Shown: in pieces, positions 24,590 through 32,021 of the stretch
Layout: each line of letters opens with the position of its first letter
Position numbering within the stretch: the first letter of the stretch is position 1
Origin: Gallionella sp.
GTDB lineage: Bacteria; Pseudomonadota; Gammaproteobacteria; Burkholderiales; Gallionellaceae
Assembly: GCA_030652475.1 (NCBI GenBank)
Contig: JAUSAO010000009.1
Span: 1-32,021 of the forward strand
Reading direction: 5' to 3'
Length of the DNA stretch: 32,021 nt
Notes under the pieces: generated by a model
The model's database searches: none
What the model was told of the DNA's origin: nothing
Seen by the model: the letters and a program-made list of their open reading frames with translations, nothing else
Translations under genes and position numbers: made by a program

Positions 24590-27346
24590 ATGCGCTTTTA
24601 TCGTTCTGTCGCCCGGCGTATCCTGTCACGTCAGGGACCACCCGATTTGCGCGCGGCGGTGGTGCTGTTGCAAAATTACCATGCCGCGCTGCCGCTGGCG
24701 CAGGCATTAAGTTCTGCTTCAGGTTCTCCGGCACTGCTGTTGCCGCAGATGCTCACGCTTACCGACTGGGCGCAGTCGGTTCCCCTTACTGTTCCCATTC
24801 AGCCTGATTCCCAGCGTATTGCCGCACTTTATCAGGCTCTGCGTGAGCGTCGCTGGTTCCCCGATGCGGATTTATGGAGTCTGTCGCGTGAATTGTTGAC
24901 GCTGATGGATGAGTTGACGCGACATTATGTTGCCCTCCCTGAAACAGCTGAAGAATTTGCCCGGCAACTGGCCGAGGCCTATCAGGCGCGTAGCGGGCAG
25001 GCCATGCAGTTTGAGGCCAGAGTCGTGCATGAGTTGTGGTATGCGATGGCCGCATCTGATGATATGGATGTCTCGCGCGCCTGTCAGCAGCGTCTGGCGC
25101 AACTGGCTCAGCAGGTGGATAGCCCGGTGTATGTGCTGCAAATTTGTGATCTGGACGAAGCTGAAGCGCGTTTTCTGGATGCCTGCCGCGAGCGTGTCGA
25201 GGTGACCGTGTTCGATTTACGCGCAATGGTTGCGGTTGAGCCCGACTGCGCGCTGTTGGCATGCGCCCTGCAACAGGATATGCACAGCGCGGATCTGCTC
25301 AGTACGGCGGCAGGATTTAAGCCTGACGCCGCGCTGGGCGGTCGCTTGCGACTGTTCGGGGCGCATGGCATGGAACAGGAGGCGCAGGCCGCCGATGTGC
25401 AAGTACGACGCTGGTTGCTGGAGGGCAGGCAATCCATCGCGGTGGTGGTGCAGGATAGATTAGTGGCGCGCCGTCTGCGCGCGCTGTTGGAACGCGCGCG
25501 GGTAACGGTGCAGGATGAGACCGGCTGGACGTTTGCCACGCTGTCGGTCAGCACGGTGCTGATGCGCTGGCTGGAGGCGGTGCAGGGTGATTGCTACTAT
25601 CAGGATGTGCTCGACTTGCTCAAATCGCCGTTTTTGTTTGCCGAAAACCCGGCGCAGCGAAAACGGGCCGCTTACCAGTTCGAGCAACTGGTGCGCAAGC
25701 ATGGCGTGGTCGCACATTTACAGGATTTCATCGCGGTCGCCGAGCTTCATGCACCCGAACTGATACAGCCGCTGGTACGCCTGCGCCAGGCAAAACTGGC
25801 CATGCCCGTCAAGAGTGCGCCGATTGCTGACTGGCTGCACGCCCTGCATACCAGCCTTGAGATACTCGGCGTGGTGCAGGGCTGGCAACAGGACGCGGCG
25901 GGACAACAGTTGTTGCAGTTGTTGGCGCTGTGGCGGGATGAGTTGCAATCTAACACGACGCTGTGCAGCTTCGCGGAATGGCGCCGCTGGCTGTCGCAAC
26001 AACTCGACCTGAATACCTTTCGCGATGTTTCGGTGGACAGCCCGGTGCTGTTTACGCATCTTCCGGCCACACGCTGGCGCAGCTTTGATGCGGTGTTGCT
26101 GCTGGGCTGTGATGCCATGCATCTGCCTGCCCCCGCGAATGCCGGGCAGTGGTTCAACGACGCGGTACGCGCCACGCTGGGGTTGCCGCTCTCCAGCAGG
26201 CAACAGGCGCAGGTGCGCGACGACTTGCTGGGGCTGCTGGCGATGAACGACAACGTGCTGGTGACCTGGCAGGATCGCCGGGACGGCGAACCGAATCTGC
26301 TCAGCCCGCATCTTGAAATGTTGCGCGCCTTGCACCTGCTGGCGTTTGGCGATGATCTGATGGATACCGAACTGAGCGGGATGCTGGAGGGGGCGAAAGT
26401 CAGGACTCAGACCGCAGGGGTCTTCCCCGCACAACTAAGGGGCAAAGCCCCAAGTTGTAGCGTGAAGGACTCGGGATTCAGCACTCAGCACCCGAGTGCG
26501 ATGCCGCGGCCTGTGGTGGCACCGGAGATGCTGCCGTCGCGCATCTCGCCTTCCGGCTACAACTCGCTGATGGCCTGTCCATACCAGTATTTTGCGCGGC
26601 ATGTGTTGCGCCTGAACGAACTGGATGAGGTGCGTGAGGAATTGGACAAGCGTGATTACGGCACCTGGGTGCATGAGGTGCTGCAACGTTTCCACGCGGA
26701 GATTCCGCTGCTGAACAATCACGATCAGGCGGATGCGGAGCAGGTTTTGCGGCGCATCAGTGATGAGGTGTTTGCCGGTGCGCTGGCACATGATTATCTG
26801 GCGCAAGCCTGGCTGCTGCGCTGGCAGGCACAGATTCCAGCCTATCTGGACTGGCAGCGTGACAACGAGGATGCAGGCTGGCGCTATCAGGCCGCCGAGC
26901 AGCCCATCAGACTGGAAGTGGCTGAAAATCTGCTGCTGAGCGGACGCATAGACCGCATCGATGTGCGTGTTGATGATGCGACGATGTCAGCCGTGCTGGA
27001 CTACAAGACACAAGCGGTGAATGTGCTGAAAAACAAGCTGAAAGAGCCGGGTGAGGATGTGCAGCTGGCGTGTTATGCGCAGGCTGCAGGTGCCGGTGTG
27101 GCGGCATTTGTCAGTCTGGAGGACGACAAGGTGCTGGCGGTCGCTCCTCCGCAGGATATCGGGGAGTTGGCGCAACTCAATCTCGAACGCTTGCAAACGG
27201 TGTTCGCCCAGATGCGCGATGGGACAGGCTTGCCCGCCCACGGTGCAGAAAAAGTATGCAGTTATTGCGAGATGAAGGGGTTATGCAGGCGCGGGGAGTG
27301 GCAAGACGGGGAGCTATCGTCCCTTCCCCTTCAGGGGGAAGGCTAG
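24590..27346 (+). CDS. AddB-like recombination nuclease subunit (PD-(D/E)XK, Fe-S)
   Basis: This 918-residue protein matches the betaproteobacterial AddB-like 'probable DNA repair protein' type. The N-terminal ~600 residues resemble a degenerate UvrD-like helicase without a Walker A motif. The C-terminal nuclease has H695, D788/D791 ('RIDRID'), D804-x-K806 ('LDYKT') and Q825-x3-Y829. C663, C890, C893 and C899 are placed as the Fe-S staple of AddB, Cas4 and Dna2. It should pair with the downstream AddA-like helicase to resect double-strand breaks. Residues ~602-642, between the two halves, are encoded by repeat-like DNA, and the last ~9 residues come from a palindromic repeat that supplies the stop. 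The start at 24590 is preferred over 24521, which overlaps fdxA. Confidence 0.85.
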   Translation: MRFYRSVARRILSRQGPPDLRAAVVLLQNYHAALPLAQALSSASGSPALLLPQMLTLTDWAQSVPLTVPIQPDSQRIAALYQALRERRWFPDADLWSLSRELLTLMDELTRHYVALPETAEEFARQLAEAYQARSGQAMQFEARVVHELWYAMAASDDMDVSRACQQRLAQLAQQVDSPVYVLQICDLDEAEARFLDACRERVEVTVFDLRAMVAVEPDCALLACALQQDMHSADLLSTAAGFKPDAALGGRLRLFGAHGMEQEAQAADVQVRRWLLEGRQSIAVVVQDRLVARRLRALLERARVTVQDETGWTFATLSVSTVLMRWLEAVQGDCYYQDVLDLLKSPFLFAENPAQRKRAAYQFEQLVRKHGVVAHLQDFIAVAELHAPELIQPLVRLRQAKLAMPVKSAPIADWLHALHTSLEILGVVQGWQQDAAGQQLLQLLALWRDELQSNTTLCSFAEWRRWLSQQLDLNTFRDVSVDSPVLFTHLPATRWRSFDAVLLLGCDAMHLPAPANAGQWFNDAVRATLGLPLSSRQQAQVRDDLLGLLAMNDNVLVTWQDRRDGEPNLLSPHLEMLRALHLLAFGDDLMDTELSGMLEGAKVRTQTAGVFPAQLRGKAPSCSVKDSGFSTQHPSAMPRPVVAPEMLPSRISPSGYNSLMACPYQYFARHVLRLNELDEVREELDKRDYGTWVHEVLQRFHAEIPLLNNHDQADAEQVLRRISDEVFAGALAHDYLAQAWLLRWQAQIPAYLDWQRDNEDAGWRYQAAEQPIRLEVAENLLLSGRIDRIDVRVDDATMSAVLDYKTQAVNVLKNKLKEPGEDVQLACYAQAAGAGVAAFVSLEDDKVLAVAPPQDIGELAQLNLERLQTVFAQMRDGTGLPAHGAEKVCSYCEMKGLCRRGEWQDGELSSLPLQGEG
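26398..26497. repeat. Repeat-like insertion inside the AddB-like gene
   Basis: This in-frame stretch contains ACAACT-GGGGC / GCCCC-AGTTGT arms (26431-26458), with imperfect pairing reaching outwards to ~26420-26470. It also has ACTCGGG/CCCGAGT arms (26469-26497) around heptamers read on the complement as GGTGCTG, AGTGCTG and AATCCCG. It encodes a low-complexity linker between the helicase-like and nuclease parts. Confidence 0.6.
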
Positions 27347-27416
27347 GATGGGGGTGGGTTTATTTGTCACACTATTCCCCATCCCCACCCCAACCCTCCC
27401 CTTGAAGGGGAGGGGG
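27320..27416. repeat. GC-rich palindromic repeat at the AddB-like gene end
   Basis: Two palindromes, CCTTCCCC...GGGGAAGG (27321-27341) and CCCTCCCCTT...AAGGGGAGGG (27394-27415), are linked by inverted GGGGTGGG/CCCCACCCC stretches. Together they make an imperfect inverted pair. The left half contains the last codons and TAG stop of the AddB-like gene. Related sequence occurs in the 18510-18856 element. Confidence 0.75.
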
Positions 27417-27453
27417 TTTCTTGCTGTTGTGCTTAAGTTGAAATGGGAAAATC

Positions 27454-30400
27454 ATGGATAACCGACAGGCGCTTGACCCGAAAAATAGCGTGGTGGTCGA
27501 GGCTTGTGCGGGCAGTGGCAAGACCTGGCTGCTGGTCTCGCGTGTGGTGCGTCTGTTGCTCGAAGGCGTGCCGCCCGGCGAGATACTGGCGATTACTTTC
27601 ACGCGTCGCGCCGCGCAGGAAATGCAGGCGCGACTGCGCGACTGGCTGTATGAACTGGCCTCGAAAGACGATGACTATGTGCGCGAATTTCTGCGCCAGC
27701 GGGCGGTGGGGGAGTCGGATGTAGAGCGTATGCTGCCGCGTGCGCGGCTGCTGTATCAGCAGTTTTTGCATGCGACACCCCCCGTCACCATCAGCACCTT
27801 CCACGGCTGGTTTATGCAGATACTGCAACGCGCGCCGCTCAATTCCGGCAGCGCGGGCGGGGTGCAACTGGTCGAGCAGACCGCCGAATTGTGGCAGGAA
27901 GCCTGGCAGACTTTTCTGGATGGCCTGCATGGTCAGCAGGACAGTGCAACGGCTCAGTCCATGATGGTGCTATTCAAGGAGCTGGGGCTTGCCAATACGC
28001 AGACATTGCTGCGTAAATTTGCCGACAAACGCAGCGAGTGGTGGGCGTACACCAGTAATCTCCCCTCCCCCGCAGGCGTGAGAGGGGGAGAGGGTTCAGG
28101 TGCGCTGGATTTCGCGCTGGAGAACTTGCGCGACGAATTCAACGTGGAGATGGACAGCGACCCGATTGCCGAGCTATTTGACAGCGCGCATTTTGCCGGT
28201 GATGTCCGGGCGCTGGCGGGATGCCTGAACGGCTTGCTGAAGGCCAGCGCGGCGCAGAAGAATAAGGCGATACGGCTGCTCGCGCCGCTGGACGGCATGT
28301 TGCCTGTCGCCGAGCGTTATGCGCTGCTTTGGGACGAATTGTTTACCAAACAGAATACCCCGCGCGTCATCAAGGCGAATCAGGGGCAGGACGAGGCGCA
28401 ACTGGGGCAGTCGGTCGACGTGCTGCGCGGGCAGATGCAGGCCGTTTACGACGCATTGCAGGCTCAGGGGATTTACCGGACCAACTGCCACGCGCTGCGC
28501 TGCGGCGTGGCCTTGCTGGATGCTTATCAACAATTGAAGCAGCGCCAGCAATTGCTGGATTTTGGCGATCTGGAATGGCGGGTGTGTCAGTTGCTCAACG
28601 ACAGCGATCATGCCGAGTATCTGCAATACAAGCTGGACAGCCGCTATCGCCATGTATTGCTGGATGAATTTCAGGACACCAATCCACTGCAATGGCAGAT
28701 ATTGCAAGCCTGGTTTTCCGCTTCGGCTGCGGTGGACAGCGCGCCGACCGTGTTTGTGGTGGGCGACCCCAAGCAATCCATCTATCGCTTTCGCCGTGCC
28801 GATGCACGGCTGTTCGGCGTGGTACGGCAGTTTCTGGAAGATCATTATGGCGCGAAGCATCTGAAGAAGAACGAGACGCGCCGCAACGCGCCCGTCGTAT
28901 TGGCTGCGGTGAACGGGGTGTTCGACGGCCTGATCGAATACGATGGCTTCGAGACGCATCTGTCTCATCAGCAGGCCTTGCCGGGTCATGTCGAGGCGTT
29001 GCCGCTGGCCGAACTGACGGACACACCAGCGGTATCTGCCGAAACAGCAAATATGCATTTGCGCAATCCGCTGCTGGAGGCGTATCCCGAGCATGAAGAG
29101 GGGGCGCGTGAACTGGAAGCGCAGCGCTTTGCCGAGAAAATCACTCAAATTGTGGGGCACTGGCAGGTACACGATGCAGGGAAGGTGCGTACGGCACGCT
29201 ACTCGGACATCATGGTGCTGGTGCGCCGTCGCACCCATCTCAAGGTCTATGAGCATGCCTTGCGCAGACGGAATATTCCCTTTCTGACCTCGCGCCGGGG
29301 CGGATTGCTGGATACGCTGGAAGCCTCGGACATACAGGCGCTGCTGACATTTTTGATCACCCCGTTTGCCGATCTGGCGCTGGCGCATGCGTTGCGCGCA
29401 CCGCTATTTTCATGCAGCGATGATGATCTGATGAGGATGGCAGGAACAAGTAACAAGGGACAAGGAACACGTTGTGATGAGCCGGGTGCAGTCGAACTTG
29501 CAGCTTGCGCCTTGCGTCTTGCGCCTCAAATTTCATGGTGGCAACGCCTGAGATACCTCGTTGAGAATGAAACGGCTACGCCTGCTTTGCAACGCGCGCA
29601 TCACTTGTTGCAAGACTGGTTGCTGCTGGCTGATAAATTGCCGGTTCATGATCTGCTCGACCGCATCTATTTCGAGGGTGATGCGCAGCACCGTTATGCC
29701 AGCGCCGTGCCGGAGGTGATGCGTGCCACGGTACTGGCCAATTTACAGGCGTTTCTGGAAATTGCGCTGAATGTGGATGCCGGACGTTATCCCAGTCTGC
29801 CGGGTTTTTTACGCGAACTGACCGAGCTGCGCAAGGCTGACGATAACGAATCGCCCGATGAAGGCAAGGTTGCGCAGACGGGTAACGCGCTACGCATCTA
29901 CACGGTGCATGAGGCCAAGGGGCTGGAAGCGCCGATCGTCTGGCTGCTGGATGCCAATGCCAAGCCGCCTGCCGACAGAGGGTATGACGTGCTGGTAGAC
30001 TGGCCGACCGGTGAAAAAAGACCGGCACATTTTTCGCTGTATGCTGATCGTGCCAGTCACGGACAGGTACGCGAACATTATTTTGAGCAGGAGGCCGCAC
30101 TCGCCCGGCGCGAAGACCTGAACCTGCTGTATGTCGCGATGACCCGTGCGAAACAGGCGCTGCTGGTCAGTGGCAATGGTGCGCAGCTTGAAGGTATGTG
30201 GTATCAGCGCATTGCCACTGTGCTTGCCGAAATAACGGAAAATCCGCTGTCGGGTGAACATCGCGTCGTTGAGGAGAGTGAGAGTCAAGTCGGCGTTGCG
30301 GACGGCGTGGACGCACGGTTGTGTCAGGCGCTGCCGGTCGGTACGCGCAAACCCGTGATGAGCGATGCACAACGCTACGGCATCTGGTTGCACGGACTGA

Positions 30401-30801
30401 TGGAGCATCTACCCGGCTCGGCAGAAATTGACGATGTGCTGAAGGGCGCGCTACAGCGCAAACTGAACATCCCATCCGGGCGGATGGACGCACTCTGGCA
30501 ACATGCGCAGGACTTGCTGAACACCCCGGCACTGTCGCACTTCTTCGATGCGCGACAGCATCTGGCAGCCAGCAATGAGCTGGCGTATGTCAATGCGCAA
30601 GGTCAGTTGCGACGTATCGACCGTCTGGTCGAGTTCGACGATGAGGTGTGGGTGCTGGACTATAAAACAGGCGAAAAGATTAGCTCGCAGGATTATTCGG
30701 TTCAGCTTGATGAATACCGTGTGGCGATGCAGGCCATTTATCCGCATAAGACTGTACGCTGCGCACTGATCTTCGCCGATGGCAAATTGGCCGAAGTCTG
30801 A
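27454..30801 (+). CDS. AddA-like UvrD-family helicase-nuclease
   Basis: This 1115-residue SF1A helicase has a C-terminal nuclease. Motifs in order are the Q-motif 'NRQALDP', Walker A 'ACAGSGKT' (17-24), 'AITFTRRAAQEM' (46-57), Walker B 'DEFQDT' (404-409), 'GDPKQSIYRFRRAD' (437-450), 'YTVHEAKGLE' (816-825) and 'LLYVAMTRAK' (891-900). The nuclease has H980, D1056, D1069-x-K1071 ('LDYKTGE') and Q1084-x3-Y1088. It fits AddA, the motor of AddAB-type break resection, and follows the AddB-like gene after a 107-base repeat-filled gap. Residues ~201-217 are encoded by a GC-rich palindrome, and ~664-691 by two 7-base repeat arrays. Both insertions keep the frame and avoid the helicase motifs. Confidence 0.9.
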   Translation: MDNRQALDPKNSVVVEACAGSGKTWLLVSRVVRLLLEGVPPGEILAITFTRRAAQEMQARLRDWLYELASKDDDYVREFLRQRAVGESDVERMLPRARLLYQQFLHATPPVTISTFHGWFMQILQRAPLNSGSAGGVQLVEQTAELWQEAWQTFLDGLHGQQDSATAQSMMVLFKELGLANTQTLLRKFADKRSEWWAYTSNLPSPAGVRGGEGSGALDFALENLRDEFNVEMDSDPIAELFDSAHFAGDVRALAGCLNGLLKASAAQKNKAIRLLAPLDGMLPVAERYALLWDELFTKQNTPRVIKANQGQDEAQLGQSVDVLRGQMQAVYDALQAQGIYRTNCHALRCGVALLDAYQQLKQRQQLLDFGDLEWRVCQLLNDSDHAEYLQYKLDSRYRHVLLDEFQDTNPLQWQILQAWFSASAAVDSAPTVFVVGDPKQSIYRFRRADARLFGVVRQFLEDHYGAKHLKKNETRRNAPVVLAAVNGVFDGLIEYDGFETHLSHQQALPGHVEALPLAELTDTPAVSAETANMHLRNPLLEAYPEHEEGARELEAQRFAEKITQIVGHWQVHDAGKVRTARYSDIMVLVRRRTHLKVYEHALRRRNIPFLTSRRGGLLDTLEASDIQALLTFLITPFADLALAHALRAPLFSCSDDDLMRMAGTSNKGQGTRCDEPGAVELAACALRLAPQISWWQRLRYLVENETATPALQRAHHLLQDWLLLADKLPVHDLLDRIYFEGDAQHRYASAVPEVMRATVLANLQAFLEIALNVDAGRYPSLPGFLRELTELRKADDNESPDEGKVAQTGNALRIYTVHEAKGLEAPIVWLLDANAKPPADRGYDVLVDWPTGEKRPAHFSLYADRASHGQVREHYFEQEAALARREDLNLLYVAMTRAKQALLVSGNGAQLEGMWYQRIATVLAEITENPLSGEHRVVEESESQVGVADGVDARLCQALPVGTRKPVMSDAQRYGIWLHGLMEHLPGSAEIDDVLKGALQRKLNIPSGRMDALWQHAQDLLNTPALSHFFDARQHLAASNELAYVNAQGQLRRIDRLVEFDDEVWVLDYKTGEKISSQDYSVQLDEYRVAMQAIYPHKTVRCALIFADGKLAEV
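28069..28095. repeat. GC-rich imperfect palindrome within the AddA-like gene
   Basis: CTCCCCTCCCCC and AGGGGGAGAGG flank GCAGGCGTGAG in the coding sequence. It encodes 'SPAGVRGGEG'. It resembles the CTCCC...GGGAG palindromes found intergenically in this window, suggesting that a repeat entered the gene in frame. Confidence 0.6.
29443..29524. repeat. Two 7-base-period arrays within the AddA-like gene
   Basis: 29443-29470 is GGAACAA, GTAACAA, GGGACAA, GGAACAC; on the complement the frame can be read as CTTGTCC, CTTGTTA, CTTGTTC. 29497-29524 is CTTGCAG, CTTGCGC, CTTGCGT, CTTGCGC. The two arrays face each other in opposite orientation across 26 bases and share a CTTGNNN unit. They encode a non-conserved-looking loop in the helicase. 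Confidence 0.75.
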
Positions 30802-30858
30802 CTAAAAAGCTGTGGTATTATTTAGCCACCACGATTAACTTTATTGGAAGGAAATAAC

Positions 30859-31443
30859 ATGGAACATACCTTACCCGCCCTGCCTTACGCGATGGATGCA
30901 CTGCAACCTCACATGTCCAAGGAGACATTTGAATATCACTATGCCAAACATCATCAGGCGTATGTGACTAACTTGAATAACTTGATCAAAGGTACTGAAT
31001 ACGAGGCGCTAGATCTGGAAGCGATCGTCAAGAAAGCGCCTGTCGGCGGCATTTATAACAATGCAGCACAGGTGTGGAACCACTCCTTCTTCTGGAATTG
31101 CATGAAGCCTGCTGGCGGTGGTGCACCGACTGGCGCGCTGGCGGATGCCATCAACGCAAAATGGGGCGGTCTGGACGAATTCAAGAAAGCCTTTCAGGCT
31201 TCAGCCGTAGGTAACTTCGGTTCCGGCTGGACATGGCTGGTGAAGAAGACTGACGGTTCTGTCGATATCGTTAATATGGGCGCTGCGGGTACACCGCTGA
31301 CCACCGGCGACAAAGCGCTGCTGTGTGTGGATGTGTGGGAACACGCGTATTACATCGATTACCGCAACGTGCGTCCCAAGTTCGTCGAAACCTATATGAA
31401 CAATCTGGTGAACTGGGACTTCGTCGCGCAAAACTTCGCTTAA
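30859..31443 (+). CDS. sodB: Superoxide dismutase, iron type
   Basis: This 194-residue Fe-type superoxide dismutase has metal ligands H27, H75, D158 and H162 ('[13 protein letters not shown]'). Q71 in '[11 protein letters not shown]' is the placement typical of iron rather than manganese enzymes. It converts superoxide to peroxide and oxygen in the cytoplasm as a homodimer. GGAAGGA 6 bases before the ATG at 30859 decides the start. An upstream TATTAT (30816-30821) could be a -10 box. It is followed by a strong terminator. Confidence 0.97.
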   Translation: MEHTLPALPYAMDALQPHMSKETFEYHYAKHHQAYVTNLNNLIKGTEYEALDLEAIVKKAPVGGIYNNAAQVWNHSFFWNCMKPAGGGAPTGALADAINAKWGGLDEFKKAFQASAVGNFGSGWTWLVKKTDGSVDIVNMGAAGTPLTTGDKALLCVDVWEHAYYIDYRNVRPKFVETYMNNLVNWDFVAQNFA

Positions 31444-31534
31444 GGCGCGGTTTATAGTTTGAGCATCAGCATTGCCTGCCAGCGTTTTTTGAAAATTAGT
31501 ACGCGGCAGTTCAAAATGCACATGTAATAAAAAG

Positions 31535-31556
31535 GCACCCGGAAGGGTGCTTTTTT
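31535..31556. terminator. Bidirectional intrinsic terminator between sodB and slyX
   Basis: GCACCC-GGAA-GGGTGC forms a 6-bp stem with a stable GNRA-like tetraloop, followed by six Ts and preceded by an A-run. It can end the sodB transcript (+) and the convergent slyX transcript (-). Confidence 0.9.
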
Positions 31557-31568
31557 ATTTCTGTGCAC

Positions 31569-31775
31569 TTAATAGTGTGGCGGCATTTCGGTTACGGCCT
31601 TGCTCTCACCCCCCGCTTCAGCCAGCGACTGGATGTGTCTTGTGAGCGATTTACAAACCGCTTCAAGTTGGCTCAATTTTTGTTGTTGCTGATAAACAAC
31701 CTTATTCAGTTCTTCTATCAGGTCTTCCTGAAAGGAGATTTTTGTTTCTATGTTTACTAAACGTTCTTCAATCAT
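31569..31775 (-). CDS. slyX: SlyX-family protein
   Basis: This 68-residue coiled-coil protein matches SlyX: 'ERLVNIETKISFQEDLIEELNKVVYQQQ' followed by 'QLEAVCKSL' and a short C-terminus ending 'MPPHY', a family hallmark. The molecular function is unknown; the name comes from linkage to slyD in E. coli. It is convergent with sodB and separated from it by a bidirectional terminator. Confidence 0.9.
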   Translation of the reverse strand: MIEERLVNIETKISFQEDLIEELNKVVYQQQQKLSQLEAVCKSLTRHIQSLAEAGGESKAVTEMPPHY

Positions 31776-31900
31776 GAGGCGTCTCTAAAAGTTGGGCAGT
31801 TAGCCTGTGGAGGGTGGTTATTCTAACGCGGGAAGGCGCGGGTGATTGAGAAAAGGAGTCATTGCTTTTTAGTGTGTTTGATCCTAGAAAAAGCTTTTCA

Positions 31901-32021
31901 TCCACGAAAAACACGAAAAACACGAAATAAATCAAAACCTTGTTTGGTTTTAATCACTCACCGAATAGGTGAAGCCTAAGCAGCCAATATCACATTGAAT
32001 TTTTTCGTGTTTTTCGTGACT
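31901..32021. repeat. Inverted repeat built of CACGAAAAA units, running to window end
   Basis: Three 9-base units (CACGAAAAA, CACGAAAAA, CACGAAATA; 31903-31929) face two TTTTTCGTG units (32001-32018) across about 70 bases of non-coding DNA. This looks like a small non-autonomous palindromic element. It may extend past the window. The stretch 31776-31900 before it shows no gene. Confidence 0.7.

Noticed and set aside
28174..29388. 404-codon open frame on the minus strand
   Set aside because: It lies fully opposite the AddA-like helicase motifs and shows no protein-like domain pattern.

Overview
The window looks like chromosome of a betaproteobacterium, most likely the Nitrosomonadales/Gallionellaceae group. 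That placement rests on protein style, gene neighbourhoods (trxA-rho, rplU-rpmA-obgE-proB, a FdxA-type ferredoxin, and an AddB-like/AddA-like pair beside sodB) and the type of intergenic repeats. It is an inference, because no rRNA or tRNA gene is present. Coding density is high. No phage, insertion sequence with a transposase, or CRISPR array was seen.

Layout. Positions 1-3726 (+) form a tightly packed run: the 3' end of aspS, a secreted barnase-like ribonuclease, its barstar-like inhibitor, nudB, a cyclic-nucleotide-binding-domain protein and nadA. Positions 3843-10905 (+) hold a MHYT-PAS-PAS-GGDEF-EAL protein, an endonuclease/exonuclease/phosphatase-family protein overlapping clsB, and a membrane GGDEF-EAL protein whose periplasmic sensor carries a c-type haem motif. 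Positions 11012-14093 (-) form an envelope operon of CHASE2 membrane protein, SH3 protein and M48 metalloprotease. After a divergent promoter region, 14174-18461 (+) hold an Atm1-type ABC exporter, a PBP7-type D,D-endopeptidase, an unknown membrane-anchored protein and a REC-GGDEF response regulator. Positions 18510-18856 are a MITE-like repeat. Positions 18882-23898 (-) carry proB, obgE, rpmA, rplU, rho and trxA. Positions 24240-31443 (+) carry fdxA, an AddB-like nuclease, an AddA-like helicase-nuclease and sodB. slyX (-) and a terminal inverted repeat close the window.

How the genes work together. Three proteins with GGDEF domains lie within 15 kb, two of them with EAL domains as well, each with a different sensor (MHYT/PAS, haem, phosphorylation). 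This suggests strong use of c-di-GMP signalling tied to redox state. The AddB-like/AddA-like pair should form a two-nuclease double-strand-break resection machine. The CHASE2-SH3-M48 operon looks like an envelope quality-control unit.

The most unusual signal is repetitive DNA with a 7-base period. A perfect array of seven GCCACTT units lies between the CHASE2 and SH3 genes. Degenerate 7-base arrays with a CTTG core lie inside the AddA-like gene. A second type, with a GTGCTGA-like unit, lies inside the AddB-like gene and at the end of the response-regulator gene. GC-rich palindromic repeats also add in-frame residues to both recombination proteins. These resemble the heptanucleotide STRR repeats known from cyanobacteria and the protein-invading palindromic elements known from Rickettsia, but I cannot test homology here.
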